Positions 1-11,838 of a DNA stretch of 64,000 nt are shown in pieces; the stretch's first letter is position 1; every line of letters begins with the position of its first letter. This DNA is from Imhoffiella fuscus (lineage in GTDB: Bacteria; Pseudomonadota; Gammaproteobacteria; Chromatiales; Chromatiaceae): NCBI RefSeq assembly GCF_042682685.1, contig NZ_JBHUHX010000010.1:62001-126000 (forward strand), read 5' to 3'. Position numbers and translations under genes: made by a program. A model generated the notes under the pieces. It ran no database searches, had not been told where the DNA came from, and was given only the letters and a program-made list of their open reading frames with translations.

Positions 1-267
1 TTCGCGTGCGGCACCCCTGTCGTCGCCTCGTCGATTGGGAGCCTAGAAGAAATCGTCAGCAACGTTCCTGGATGCGTAACCTTTACGCCCGACGTCTCCG
101 ACTCGCTGATCTCAGCAGTGCGTCAAGCTTCGGCAAATGCCTCTAGCAATCCAAAGACGAGAGACCAGATCCGAAACCTGTTCGACACTCGGTACACAGC
201 TCACAGAAATCTCGGGCAGCTCCGATCCATCTATGCATCGATCAGTCGCCGCAGACTTGATTCTTGA
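1..267 (+). CDS. Glycosyltransferase, C-terminal part
   Basis: The window opens inside an open frame of 88 codons. It begins with Phe-Ala-Cys-Gly-Thr-Pro-Val-Val-Ala-Ser and continues with a Leu-Glu-Glu-Ile-Val stretch. This is the usual C-terminal nucleotide-sugar-binding signature of GT-B glycosyltransferases of family GT4, in which the glutamates contact the donor sugar phosphate. The start lies outside the window. It is the first of several polysaccharide genes read in the same direction, so it probably adds a sugar to the lipid-linked repeat unit. The assignment to family GT4 rests on this short tail only. Confidence 0.75.
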   Translation, partial: FACGTPVVASSIGSLEEIVSNVPGCVTFTPDVSDSLISAVRQASANASSNPKTRDQIRNLFDTRYTAHRNLGQLRSIYASISRRRLDS

Positions 268-355
268 GCACTGGCTACAGATGTTCATGCTGGTGTTTGC
301 AAAGAAATATGCGCCGCTCGATCGAAAGGCACCATGGTAATCGCTCAGCCCCTCC

Positions 356-389
356 CCCAGACGCTCCCCCTGGTGGGGGAGCGTCTGGG
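356..389. repeat. Perfect 15-bp inverted repeat, possible transcription terminator
   Basis: A 15-bp arm (CCCAGACGCTCCCCC) and its exact complement are separated by the four bases TGGT. The position, between the end of the first glycosyltransferase and the next gene, fits a strong terminator or processing hairpin. There is no T-run on either side, so a classical rho-independent terminator is not certain. Confidence 0.55.
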
Positions 390-466
390 CGATTAGGCAC
401 GATGAGATCACAAGCCAAGTCCCGCGATCATCAAAAACCCTGTAAAGCCAAAAAGATAAAGAGCTT

Positions 467-1225
467 ATGGGCGAAATTCTCTCCATCCCCATTTCCGAGC
501 GCCCCCTGGGCGCACTGATCGATGAATCCCTTGAGGCCATTCACGGGACAAGACCTAGCGTTGTTTTTGCTTGCGCAAATCCGCATTCGGTCATGGTCGC
601 GCAGAAAGACGATACATTTCGGGAGGCCCTTCAAAACGCAGATCAAGTCGTCGCCGATGGCGCGGGTCTATGCCTGATGGCTCGCATCGCCCGCATCAAC
701 GTAGGACCACGCATCACAGGCGATGACTACTTTCGCGCGCTGATGACACGGCTGAACGATTCAGGCGAAGGACGTGTCTTTTTTTTTGGATCATCGCCGG
801 AAACCCTGGAGACGATAGGCCGGCGCTTCGCAACCGATTTTCCGCGCCTAACCCTGTGCGGCTCATTGGCGCCCCCATTTAGAAGCTGGACGGACGAAGA
901 AAACAGCCGAATGCTAGCGCAGATCAATACCGCCCGACCGGACGTACTATGGATCGGGATGACCGCGCCCAGACAAGAGAAATGGGCTCAAAGCAATCGG
1001 AAAAACCTAAAGGCTCCCGTCATCGGATCCATTGGGGCCGTGTTCGATTTTTTCGCGGAGACCAAGGCGAGGGCACCCGACTGGGTCAGCAACCTAGGCT
1101 TTGAGTGGGCCTACCGGCTAGCGCTCGAACCGAACCGCCTGTGGCGCCGTACCCTGATATCGGCACCGACGTTTGTTCTAGCGGTCATCCGTAACGAGTT
1201 CCGTTCCCGCTCGCCTTTTAGTTGA
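467..1225 (+). CDS. WecG/TagA/CpsF family glycosyltransferase
   Basis: This 252-residue protein matches the GT26 family (WecG, TagA, CpsF), which transfers N-acetylmannosamine-type sugars to lipid-linked intermediates at the inner membrane. It shows the family features in order: Ala-Asn-Pro-His-Ser near residue 37, Val-Ala-Asp-Gly-Ala-Gly with the likely catalytic Asp near 64, Arg-Ile-Thr-Gly-Asp-Asp near 82, and Thr-Ala-Pro-Arg-Gln-Glu-Lys-Trp near 165. The length is normal for the family. It lies between another glycosyltransferase and a flippase/exosortase set, so a role in the same exopolysaccharide is likely. The exact sugar cannot be read from the sequence. Confidence 0.88.
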   Translation: MGEILSIPISERPLGALIDESLEAIHGTRPSVVFACANPHSVMVAQKDDTFREALQNADQVVADGAGLCLMARIARINVGPRITGDDYFRALMTRLNDSGEGRVFFFGSSPETLETIGRRFATDFPRLTLCGSLAPPFRSWTDEENSRMLAQINTARPDVLWIGMTAPRQEKWAQSNRKNLKAPVIGSIGAVFDFFAETKARAPDWVSNLGFEWAYRLALEPNRLWRRTLISAPTFVLAVIRNEFRSRSPFS

Positions 1226-1474
1226 TATCCATGCCCTGGATTTTGTTGGTCCATTCACAGTTTCAAGAAAGAGATACATGTATTCTAGTCTAAACGACAC
1301 CGAGGACTCACGCCAGCCTTGTCACGAGCCCAAACACCTCCCGCAACGGAGAAGAGATGAAAGCCAAGCCCAGCCTGGCTTCACTGGTCGCAGACAGCGA
1401 GTGATTCCCTCATTGACTCGAATACATCATGACAGCACCGCCCCACCAGGCGACACGATAGGGTATTCATAGAG

Positions 1475-3061
1475 ATGAACAAAAGAATCGACGGAGAGCA
1501 AAATTGGCTTACTCAATTATTTGTTTCTTTGAGTATCTTGCGCAACAGGAAATCCCATAAAAAAACGCGCCCCGCATATAAACGAAAACTTCTCGCCGCG
1601 TGGACGATGTCTATTTTATGCCTCGGAGCTAGCGTAGCGGCAAATGCTGCGACGAAATATGTTCGCCCTAAAGCCGGGGGGCCCTACGGCTCTGGAAACG
1701 GCTCGTCCTACAGCAATGCATTTTCAGGCTTCGCGGCAATCTCTGTTAATAGCGGAGACACACTTAAGGTCTGCGGGTCTTTTAACTCTGCTGACGCGAG
1801 CACTTCGAGCTTCCTATTTTTATTTGGCGTATCCGGATCCGAAGGCAATCCGACAGTCGTTGATGGAGACTGTTCCGAAGAAGGCGATTTGGCGCAAGCC
1901 TCCCTAAACGCATCAGGAAGGCAATTTGGCATCTATATTGACAAAGGAAGCTCATATATCACAATCAAAAACATGGAGGTTTTCGGCGTAGACAGCGAGC
2001 CGCTCTATAACCGCTTTCTACTACGACTCGGCTCAACGGGCACTCAAGAAGAAGTTTCGAACATCACTGTTTCAAAAATAAAACTGCACGACGCAGCCCA
2101 TCTTAACGACAAGACAGAAGCCGATGGAATTTGGGGCGCCTGCAATAACTGCCTGATTGATGGAAATGAAATCTACAATATTCCAGCCGATGGTATTTGG
2201 CTAGGGAAAGCTGAAAATACAGAGATCAGCAACAACTACGTTCATCATGTCGCGACAAACGGGCTGGTAACAGGCGACTGCACACAAGTTGCAAGAGCCC
2301 CGAACCTATATGTCCATAATAATATATTCGACCACTCAAATACAGAAGCGAAACAAGCCTTGATCGTGAGCGTGGAATCTCCGAATGCTCGCATCATGAA
2401 CAATCAACTACTAATGAGCACAGCCCAAGATCAGACTCATGGCATATCAATGACAGCGAACATCCAAAGCGACGAGGCGATCATCAGCGGAAATTATATC
2501 TCCGGCGGCTGGACTGCATTAGCGGTCAGCGGCAACAACGTCCAAATAAACAACAACATAATCATCAACCCCTACGGCAACGCCGTGATTTCAGCAGACA
2601 ATAGTTCCGGCCAATATTTCTACAACAACACTGTGGATTGTGGAGGGGCACCAGGCGTAATAGGATTCAACCTATCAGGCAAAGAATATAGCCGCGCATT
2701 CAAAAACAACATTATCACACGATGCCAAGCAGCAGTGTCCAAAGGTGGAACTGCATCAAAACTTATCTTTGAAGACAACCTTCTTTTTAAAAACACAGAC
2801 AATGACTTGTACTTCACCATGAGCGAAAGCAACATCGTTGCTGATCCAAAGGCACTAAACGCTAGCGGCTCGTATTCAAACCCGAAAGATTATACCCTTC
2901 TAGCCGGCTCCCCAGCCATAAACGCTGGAGCAGATGTTGGTCTAAAATCCGATTATCTTGGCAATGCCATTATTGACACTCCAGATATTGGGGCATTCGA
3001 ATACAAGGGCGCATCGATCCAACCACCCGAGCTTAGGGTAAAGACATCGGCCAGTGAATAA
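1475..3061 (+). CDS. Secreted right-handed parallel beta-helix protein
   Basis: This 528-residue protein has a long basic N-terminus, a hydrophobic segment near residues 42-58 and a likely signal-peptidase site after Ala-Ala-Asn-Ala. The mature part is rich in Asn and Gly and carries repeated patterns such as Asn-Asn-Tyr-Val-His and Ile-Ser-Gly-Asn-Tyr-Ile, typical of PbH1 parallel beta-helix coils. Such proteins bind or cleave acidic polysaccharides, or act as epimerases, in the periplasm or outside the cell. No catalytic residues of a known lyase can be assigned. Its place in a polysaccharide/exosortase locus suggests modification of the exported polymer. The region is more AT-rich than the chromosomal genes to the right. 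Confidence 0.75.
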   Translation: MNKRIDGEQNWLTQLFVSLSILRNRKSHKKTRPAYKRKLLAAWTMSILCLGASVAANAATKYVRPKAGGPYGSGNGSSYSNAFSGFAAISVNSGDTLKVCGSFNSADASTSSFLFLFGVSGSEGNPTVVDGDCSEEGDLAQASLNASGRQFGIYIDKGSSYITIKNMEVFGVDSEPLYNRFLLRLGSTGTQEEVSNITVSKIKLHDAAHLNDKTEADGIWGACNNCLIDGNEIYNIPADGIWLGKAENTEISNNYVHHVATNGLVTGDCTQVARAPNLYVHNNIFDHSNTEAKQALIVSVESPNARIMNNQLLMSTAQDQTHGISMTANIQSDEAIISGNYISGGWTALAVSGNNVQINNNIIINPYGNAVISADNSSGQYFYNNTVDCGGAPGVIGFNLSGKEYSRAFKNNIITRCQAAVSKGGTASKLIFEDNLLFKNTDNDLYFTMSESNIVADPKALNASGSYSNPKDYTLLAGSPAINAGADVGLKSDYLGNAIIDTPDIGAFEYKGASIQPPELRVKTSASE

Positions 3062-3113
3062 TCCGACTTTTAGGGAAACACTGATTTATTGTCCGAAGCA
3101 GGGTTATAGCCAT

Positions 3114-4126
3114 CTAATGTGACATCCGGACATTACAATTAGTGTCAAATCCCCGAAGATTATATACCCGCTTTTTGAATAACTCGGGGCGTTTCTCAGC
3201 CCAGTCCTTGAGGGCTTGAATCGGGGCGATATGCCCGAGTGCTTTTTGCGGAATGTGCTGGCTGTAGACCTGGACGTAGCGGGTGATGGTGTGCTCCAGA
3301 CTCTGGGAGGAGTCGAAGCGTGTCGTGGCCAGCACCTCGGCGATACGCCCGTTGAAGCGTTCGACCATACCATTGGTCTGCGGGGTTCTGGGTTTGGTCA
3401 GACGATGCTCGATGGCGTGCTGGGCGCAGACCTGATCGAAGCGATGCTGTCCCGTCGGCGCGCGCTCGCCTGTGGCGCAGAAGCGGTCGGTGAACTCCTT
3501 ACCGTTGTCGGTGAGGATCTTGGAGAGGGCGAACGGCGCCTTCGCGATCAGGCGCTCGAGAAAGCCACTGGCCGAAGCGGCTGACTTGTCTCGTCGAGGA
3601 TCTCGACGTAGACCCAGCGGGTGGCACGGTCGATCGCCGCGAAGAGGTATTTTCGGCGGTCTTCATCGGACATCTGGGGCAGATATTTGACGTCGACGTG
3701 GACGAAGCCTGGGGCATAGTCCTTGAAGGTCTTCACCAGACGCTTCGCGGTGTCCGCCTCCTGCGGAATCAGGGCCTTGAGGTTGGAGACCCCGTGGCGC
3801 CGCAGGCAGCGATCGAGCGCTGAACGCGAGGCCTCGGGGTGGATGAATTCGCGGGTAACCGCCAACAGATCGTCGAGCGGCAGCAAGAGGGTTTCACGCA
3901 GGGTCACCACGAGGACTTCCTGCTCGGGCGAGAGCGTCGTCGAGAGTCGGTGTGGGCGGTGCGAAGCATCTTCGACCACCGTGCGTCGCCGCCACTTCTT
4001 CACCGTCTGGACCGAGAGGTTGTACTGGGCGGCGAGGACCGTGTTCGGCAACGTCGAGGCTTGCAGTTCACGACGAATCGCTGGGGTCGTGCGGGCGTTC
4101 TTGTGCAGGCGGATGTTCATCGGCAA
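3114..4126 (-). pseudogene. IS481-family transposase with a frameshift
   Basis: Reading leftwards from 4126, the protein has an N-terminal helix-turn-helix (Ser-Val-Gln-Thr-Val-Lys-Lys-Trp) and a DDE integrase core. The first Asp is in Val-His-Val-Asp-Val-Lys-Tyr, the second in Thr-Asp-Asn-Gly-Lys-Glu-Phe, and the Glu in Met-Val-Glu-Arg-Phe-Asn-Gly. The second Asp and the Glu are in a different frame from the first. The switch is near 3588, where one base seems to be missing after codons for Asp-Glu-Thr; restoring one base gives a continuous protein. It is therefore either an inactive copy or a sequencing error. No convincing terminal inverted repeats were found. Confidence 0.85.
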
Positions 4127-4291
4127 TCAGGCTTTCGGTCGGCTGTCAGCAGGATCACTGTGATTTCCGCGCGTGGCTACTTTATGGCTCAAGTGCTCTA
4201 GCACCTCGCGGGCTCGGAACACAGGATAGCTCCGTCGAGGCAGATAATCACACGGGACGTAACACCTGGAGCCCGCCATCACCTTCTACAT

Positions 4292-4510
4292 GATCATCGC
4301 TTGCACGCCTTGCTGCTCATCTACCTCAGGCGCACCTATCTCGATATGCCTTGCCATGCTGTTTTCGACGAGGCTGAATGAAAAACTGCCTACTGCGTCA
4401 TCCAGCGCCAGATGCCCCCCGAAGAACCGCCATCACTCGATACCATGCCCTCATGGCAGCCACCCTCGCCCCCCAAGACCGGCAATATATGGGTTAAACT
4501 TATCCAATTA
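4292..4510 (+). pseudogene. Decayed IS4-family transposase C-terminus
   Basis: A frame from about 4292 reads His-Ala-Leu-Leu-Leu-Ile-Tyr-Leu, then Cys-His-Ala-Val-Phe-Asp-Glu-Ala-Glu, a stop, then Lys-Thr-Ala-Tyr-Cys-Val-Ile-Gln and Met-Pro-Pro-Glu-Glu-Pro-Pro. This resembles the C-terminal tail of Tn5/IS4-type transposases, where the stop would be a Trp codon. The frame is lost after about 4445. With the IS481 copy just upstream, it shows that this spot has taken repeated insertions. The rest of 4127-4764 shows no gene. Confidence 0.55.
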
Positions 4511-4764
4511 CACATAAGTCTAAAATTACTTTATAAACAATATTTTAGAGAAGCGGCGACAGGGCACCGGAAGCCAAGTCTAGGCATGCAAGATCAACAA
4601 GTTACGGTGTCGGTTGAACGCAAAGGCCTCGGCAACGGGGCTTGTGTGTAATGGGATGGGTTAGACTCCAACGCACCGCAAGCCTTGCCCTCGCTCTGCA
4701 GGTTCAAAACTCCATGAGTTTGCATTATGTGTAACACCATGCTCCATGTCAAAAACATGGCCAA

Positions 4765-7829
<3,065 letters not shown>

Positions 7830-7948
7830 AGGATACGTAGGCTTGGCATTCCCCCCGAGAGGCTGGGTGGTCGTATACTTTGCGGTTTATCCGCCTCGCT
7901 ACTCTGCTTCGCTGAAGCAAGGGCGCCCCACCGCACATCGACGACACC

Positions 7949-9145
7949 ATGAACCCAGACCTCGGGCGACTCCAAGCCTATCCGTTCGAAAAACTCGCCA
8001 CGCTCAAACAGGGGATCGATCCGCCACGCAATCTGGACCCGATCGGGCTGCAGATCGGCGAGCCCAAGCATCCGACACCAAGCTTGATCGCTGATGCGCT
8101 CATCGCGCATCTGCACCGGCTCTCGTCCTATCCGACGACACGCGGAACGGCCGAGCTGCGCGAGACGATCGCCGGTTGGCTCAAACGTCGCTTCCAGGGC
8201 GTCGATCTCTCGGTCGACCCAGAGCGCCAAGTGCTTCCCGTCAACGGATCGCGCGAGGCGCTGTTCGCCTTCGCCCAGGCGGTCGTCGACCGCTCGCGCG
8301 ATCCGCTGGTGCTGATGCCGAACCCCTGCTATCAGATCTACGAGGGCGCCGCCCTGCTGGCAGGGGCCGAACCGCGCTATCTGGCCTGCGAGGCGGCGAA
8401 CGGCTTCATCCCGGATTTCGAGGCCATCGATTCGGCCACATGGGACCGTTGCCAGCTACTCTACGTCTGCTCTCCAGGCAACCCCACAGGCGCGGTCTTC
8501 GACCGGAACACCCTGACCCGGCTGATCGAGCTGGCCCATCGGCACGATTTCGTCATCGCCTCGGACGAGTGCTATGGCGACATCTATCTGGACGAATCAG
8601 CCCCACCGACTGGACTGCTCCAGGCCTCGGCCGCGATGGGCAACGACAGCTTCAGCCGCTGCATCATCTTCAACAGTCTCTCCAAGCGCTCGAACGCACC
8701 CGGATTGCGCTCGGGATTTGTCGCGGGCGACGCGGCGCTCATTCAGGGCTTTCTCTCCTATCGCACCTATCACGGCTGCGCCATGTCCCTGCCGGTGCAG
8801 AGCGCGAGCCTGGCGGCCTGGAGCGACGAAGCGCACGTGGTGGAGAATCGCCGTCTCTATCGCGAGAAGATCGCCGCCGTCACCGAGATCCTGGGCGATG
8901 TGATGTCGCTGACGCCGCCGGAGGCCAGCTTCTTCCTCTGGCCCGAGACCCCGATTCCGGACACCGAGTTCGCCCGCCGGCTTTTCGCCGAGGAGAACGT
9001 CACCGTCCTGCCCGGCAGCTTCCTGTCGCGCCGCGTCGACAGCCAGGATCCGGGCGAAAACCGGGTGCGGATCGCTCTGGTGCCCGAGCTCGACGAGTGC
9101 GTCGACGCCGCCAGACGCATCCGAGCTTTCATCGAACGTCTCTAG
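7949..9145 (+). CDS. dapC: N-succinyldiaminopimelate aminotransferase
   Basis: This 398-residue fold-type I PLP aminotransferase makes N-succinyl-LL-2,6-diaminopimelate in the succinylase branch of lysine and peptidoglycan precursor synthesis. The sequence shows Ser-Pro-Gly-Asn-Pro-Thr-Gly, the PLP-contacting Ser-Asp-Glu-Cys-Tyr near residue 209, and the Schiff-base lysine in Ser-Leu-Ser-Lys-Arg-Ser-Asn. The C-terminal Arg-Val-Arg-Ile-Ala-Leu is typical of the DapC group. It is followed at short spacing by dapD, an ArsC-like gene and dapE on the same strand, which supports the substrate assignment over general aspartate transaminases. Confidence 0.92.
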   Translation: MNPDLGRLQAYPFEKLATLKQGIDPPRNLDPIGLQIGEPKHPTPSLIADALIAHLHRLSSYPTTRGTAELRETIAGWLKRRFQGVDLSVDPERQVLPVNGSREALFAFAQAVVDRSRDPLVLMPNPCYQIYEGAALLAGAEPRYLACEAANGFIPDFEAIDSATWDRCQLLYVCSPGNPTGAVFDRNTLTRLIELAHRHDFVIASDECYGDIYLDESAPPTGLLQASAAMGNDSFSRCIIFNSLSKRSNAPGLRSGFVAGDAALIQGFLSYRTYHGCAMSLPVQSASLAAWSDEAHVVENRRLYREKIAAVTEILGDVMSLTPPEASFFLWPETPIPDTEFARRLFAEENVTVLPGSFLSRRVDSQDPGENRVRIALVPELDECVDAARRIRAFIERL

Positions 9146-9201
9146 CCCTACAATAGGGCCCCGAAAAATTCAGAAGATCGCTAGACAGGACAGATCCCAA
9201 C

Positions 9202-10023
9202 ATGACAGACCAGCAATCCATCATCCTCGATGCCTTCGAACGCCGCGCCGAGATCACCCCCCGCAGCGTCGAGACCCGCGTTCGCGATGCCGTTCAGGAC
9301 ACCATCGAGCGCCTCGACAGCGGCGAACTGCGCGTCGCCGAGAAGCGTGACGGCGAGTGGGTCGTCAACGAGTGGCTGAAGAAGGCGGTGCTGCTCTCCT
9401 TCCGAATCGAGGACAACTGGTTCATGAAGGGCGGCTTCACCAACTATTACGACAAGGTGCCCTCCAAGTACGCCGACACCAACTCGCGCGAGTTCCGCGA
9501 CAGCGGCGTGCGCGTGGTGCCGCCCGCGACCGCGCGCAAGGGCTCCTACATCGCCCCGAGCTGCGTGCTCATGCCCTCCTACGTCAACATCGGCGCCTAT
9601 GTGGATTCGGGCACCATGGTCGACACCTGGGCGACCGTCGGCTCCTGCGCCCAGATCGGCAAGAACGTCCATCTCTCCGGCGGCGTCGGCATCGGCGGCG
9701 TGCTGGAACCGGTCCAGGCCGCGCCGACGATCATCGAGGACAACTGCTTCATCGGCGCACGCTCGGAGATCGTCGAGGGCGTGATCGTCGGCGAGGGCGC
9801 GGTCATCTCGATGGGCGTCTACATCGGTCAGAGCACCAAGATCTACAACCGCGAGACCGGCGAGATCCTCTACGGCAAGGTTCCGCCCGGCGCCGTGGTC
9901 GTGCCCGGCAACCTGCCAGCCAAGGACGGAACGCACAGCCTCTACTGCGCGGTCATCATCAAGCAGGTCGACGCCAAGACGCTGGGCAAGGTCGGCATCA
10001 ACGAGTTGCTGCGCGACATCTGA
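9202..10023 (+). CDS. dapD: Tetrahydrodipicolinate N-succinyltransferase
   Basis: This 273-residue protein is almost the same length as E. coli DapD and carries its left-handed beta-helix hexapeptide repeats (Val-Asn-Ile-Gly-Ala-Tyr, Gln-Ile-Gly-Lys-Asn-Val, Cys-Phe-Ile-Gly-Ala-Arg). It also has the Glu-Pro-Val-Gln-Ala-Ala-Pro loop that binds succinyl-CoA. It catalyses succinylation of tetrahydrodipicolinate in the cytoplasm, the committed step of this lysine/DAP branch. Translation is probably coupled to the next gene, whose ATG shares the last base of its stop codon. Confidence 0.96.
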   Translation: MTDQQSIILDAFERRAEITPRSVETRVRDAVQDTIERLDSGELRVAEKRDGEWVVNEWLKKAVLLSFRIEDNWFMKGGFTNYYDKVPSKYADTNSREFRDSGVRVVPPATARKGSYIAPSCVLMPSYVNIGAYVDSGTMVDTWATVGSCAQIGKNVHLSGGVGIGGVLEPVQAAPTIIEDNCFIGARSEIVEGVIVGEGAVISMGVYIGQSTKIYNRETGEILYGKVPPGAVVVPGNLPAKDGTHSLYCAVIIKQVDAKTLGKVGINELLRDI

Positions 10024-10367
10024 TGTTCACCCTCTACGGCATCCCCAACTGCGACACGGTCAAAAAGGCGCGTGCCTGGCTCAACGCCCGAGGCATCGAT
10101 TACCAGTTCCACGACTACAAGAAACAGGGACTGAATGAGTCGCGCCTGCGCGCCTGGGTCGATGAGCTGGGCTGGGATGCCTTGCTGAACCGGCGGGGCA
10201 CCACCTGGCGCCGGCTGCCGGATGCGGTACGCGAGGGGATCGACGAGACGACGGCGATCCAGCTGATGCTGGAGCAGCCGTCGATCATCCGCCGTCCGCT
10301 GCTCGACACCGGAGAAACCCGCCATCTGGGATTCTCCGAGACCCAATACGAGGAACTGCTGCGCTGA
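10023..10367 (+). CDS. ArsC-family protein, YffB type
   Basis: This 114-residue protein belongs to the ArsC/Spx thioredoxin-fold family. It starts Met-Phe-Thr-Leu-Tyr-Gly-Ile-Pro-Asn-Cys-Asp-Thr-Val-Lys-Lys-Ala, so it has the single N-terminal active-site Cys10 followed by Asp. E. coli YffB, the closest well-known relative, sits next to dapE as here, and its function is still unclear (a glutathione-linked reductase has been suggested). It overlaps dapD (TGATG) and dapE (TGATG) by one base at each side, so the three are very likely translated together. Arsenate reduction is not indicated by context. Confidence 0.85.
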   Translation: MFTLYGIPNCDTVKKARAWLNARGIDYQFHDYKKQGLNESRLRAWVDELGWDALLNRRGTTWRRLPDAVREGIDETTAIQLMLEQPSIIRRPLLDTGETRHLGFSETQYEELLR

Positions 10368-11500
10368 TGTCCCCCACCCTCTCGCTGGCCTGCGATCTGA
10401 TCTCACGCGATTCGGTCACGCCCGCCGATGCCGGATGCCAGGACCTGATGGCCGAGCGCCTCGCAGCGATCGGCTTCCAAATCGAGCCCATGCCCTTTGG
10501 CGAAGTCAGCAACCTCTGGGCGCGACGTGGCGATACCGGGCCACTCGTCTGTTTTGCCGGACATACGGACGTGGTGCCGTCAGGGCCGCTCGATCAATGG
10601 ACCTCCGCGCCCTTCGATCCCACCGTGCGCGACGGCCGTCTCTATGGTCGCGGCGCGGCGGACATGAAGGGATCGTTGGCCGCGATGATCACGGCGACCG
10701 AGGATTTCGTCGCCGCGTATCCGGATCACTTAGGCTCGATCGCCTTTCTCATCACCAGCGACGAGGAAGGACCGGCCACCGATGGCACGGTCAAGGTGGT
10801 GGAACGCTTGGAGCAGCGCGGAGAGAAGATCGACTACACTCTGGTGGGCGAGCCCTCATGCCGCGAGCGCCTAGGCGACACCATCAAGAACGGCCGGCGC
10901 GGCAGCCTATCGGGCTTTCTCAGAGTGTATGGCAAGCAGGGACATGTGGCCTACCCACAGTTGGCCGAAAACCCGTTTCATGCCTGCGCCGACGCACTGC
11001 GGGCGCTGTGCATTGAGACCTGGGACACCGGCAACGACCATTTCCCGCCGACCAGCTTCCAGATCGCCAATCTGAACATGGGAACCGGGGCGGAAAACGT
11101 CATCCCGGGCGTGCTGGAGGCACAGTTCAACCTACGCTTTTCCACCGAGCTGACCCCGGACGCCATCAAATCACGCATCCATAACATCCTGGATGCCGGC
11201 GGATTCCGCTATGAGCTGCAATGGCGACTGTCCGGGCACCCCTTCCTGACGCCGGCCGGCGAGTTAGTCGAAGCCAGCCGAGCGGCCATCATCGAGACCT
11301 GTGGCATCGAGACTCAGCTCTCAACCAGTGGAGGCACCTCCGACGGTCGCTTCATCGCGCCCACCGGGGCTCAAGTGCTCGAACTCGGGCCACTCAACGC
11401 CAGTATCCACCAGATCGACGAATGGGTCGGAGTGGAGGAACTCGATCAGCTCTCAGCCATCTATCGAAGGATCTTGGAACGGCTTCTGCTCGGCCCCTAA
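10367..11500 (+). CDS. dapE: Succinyl-diaminopimelate desuccinylase
   Basis: This 377-residue zinc enzyme of the M20 peptidase family hydrolyses N-succinyl-LL-DAP to LL-DAP and succinate. The metal-site motifs are Cys-Phe-Ala-Gly-His-Thr-Asp-Val-Val near residue 66, Gly-Arg-Gly-Ala-Ala-Asp-Met-Lys-Gly near 97, and Ser-Asp-Glu-Glu-Gly near 132. The Ser-Thr-Ser-Gly-Gly-Thr-Ser-Asp stretch that marks DapE within M20 is near 323. Its start is fused to the stop of the ArsC-like gene. It completes the operon begun by dapC and converges on minE, 60 bp away. Confidence 0.95.
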   Translation: MSPTLSLACDLISRDSVTPADAGCQDLMAERLAAIGFQIEPMPFGEVSNLWARRGDTGPLVCFAGHTDVVPSGPLDQWTSAPFDPTVRDGRLYGRGAADMKGSLAAMITATEDFVAAYPDHLGSIAFLITSDEEGPATDGTVKVVERLEQRGEKIDYTLVGEPSCRERLGDTIKNGRRGSLSGFLRVYGKQGHVAYPQLAENPFHACADALRALCIETWDTGNDHFPPTSFQIANLNMGTGAENVIPGVLEAQFNLRFSTELTPDAIKSRIHNILDAGGFRYELQWRLSGHPFLTPAGELVEASRAAIIETCGIETQLSTSGGTSDGRFIAPTGAQVLELGPLNASIHQIDEWVGVEELDQLSAIYRRILERLLLGP

Positions 11501-11559
11501 ATCGAGCGGAGGCGGATACAGATCCACACGGCCTCGCCTGGATCGCATCAGCCCCCTGC

Positions 11560-11835
11560 CTAAGGTGCGTGAGACGCGTGAGGTGCGTCCGGAATCACTA
11601 TGTTGAGCTCCAGCACCTCGCGCTCGTCCTCTTGCTCGTAATTCACCGATACCGCATCCAAGTCCACATCCACATACTTGCGAATGACCGCGAGGATCTC
11701 CTGTTGAAGTTGGGGTAGATAGGAGGGACGACCGCGTACTGCACGATCGTGCGCCACCAGGATCTGCAGTCGTTCCTTGGCAACGCCGGCGGAACCCTTC
11801 GCCTGCGCGGAGCGGAAGTAGTCGAGCAAGCCCAT
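11560..11835 (-). CDS. minE: Cell division topological specificity factor MinE
   Basis: This 91-residue protein starts Met-Gly-Leu-Leu-Asp-Tyr-Phe, the amphipathic membrane-targeting segment of MinE. It continues with Ala-Lys-Glu-Arg-Leu-Gln-Ile-Leu-Val-Ala-His-Asp-Arg, the helix that displaces MinC and stimulates the MinD ATPase. The C-terminal half is the dimerising topological-specificity domain. It lies three bases after minD in the minC-minD-minE order usual in gammaproteobacteria. It makes the Min oscillator pole-to-pole and keeps the division site free. Confidence 0.95.
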   Translation of the reverse strand: MGLLDYFRSAQAKGSAGVAKERLQILVAHDRAVRGRPSYLPQLQQEILAVIRKYVDVDLDAVSVNYEQEDEREVLELNIVIPDAPHASHAP

Positions 11836-11838
11836 AGA

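Noticed and set aside
3061..3125. Terminal inverted repeat of the IS481 copy
   Set aside because: The left flank around 3118 starts TGTGACATCC, but I found no matching end beyond 4126, so the boundaries are not claimed.
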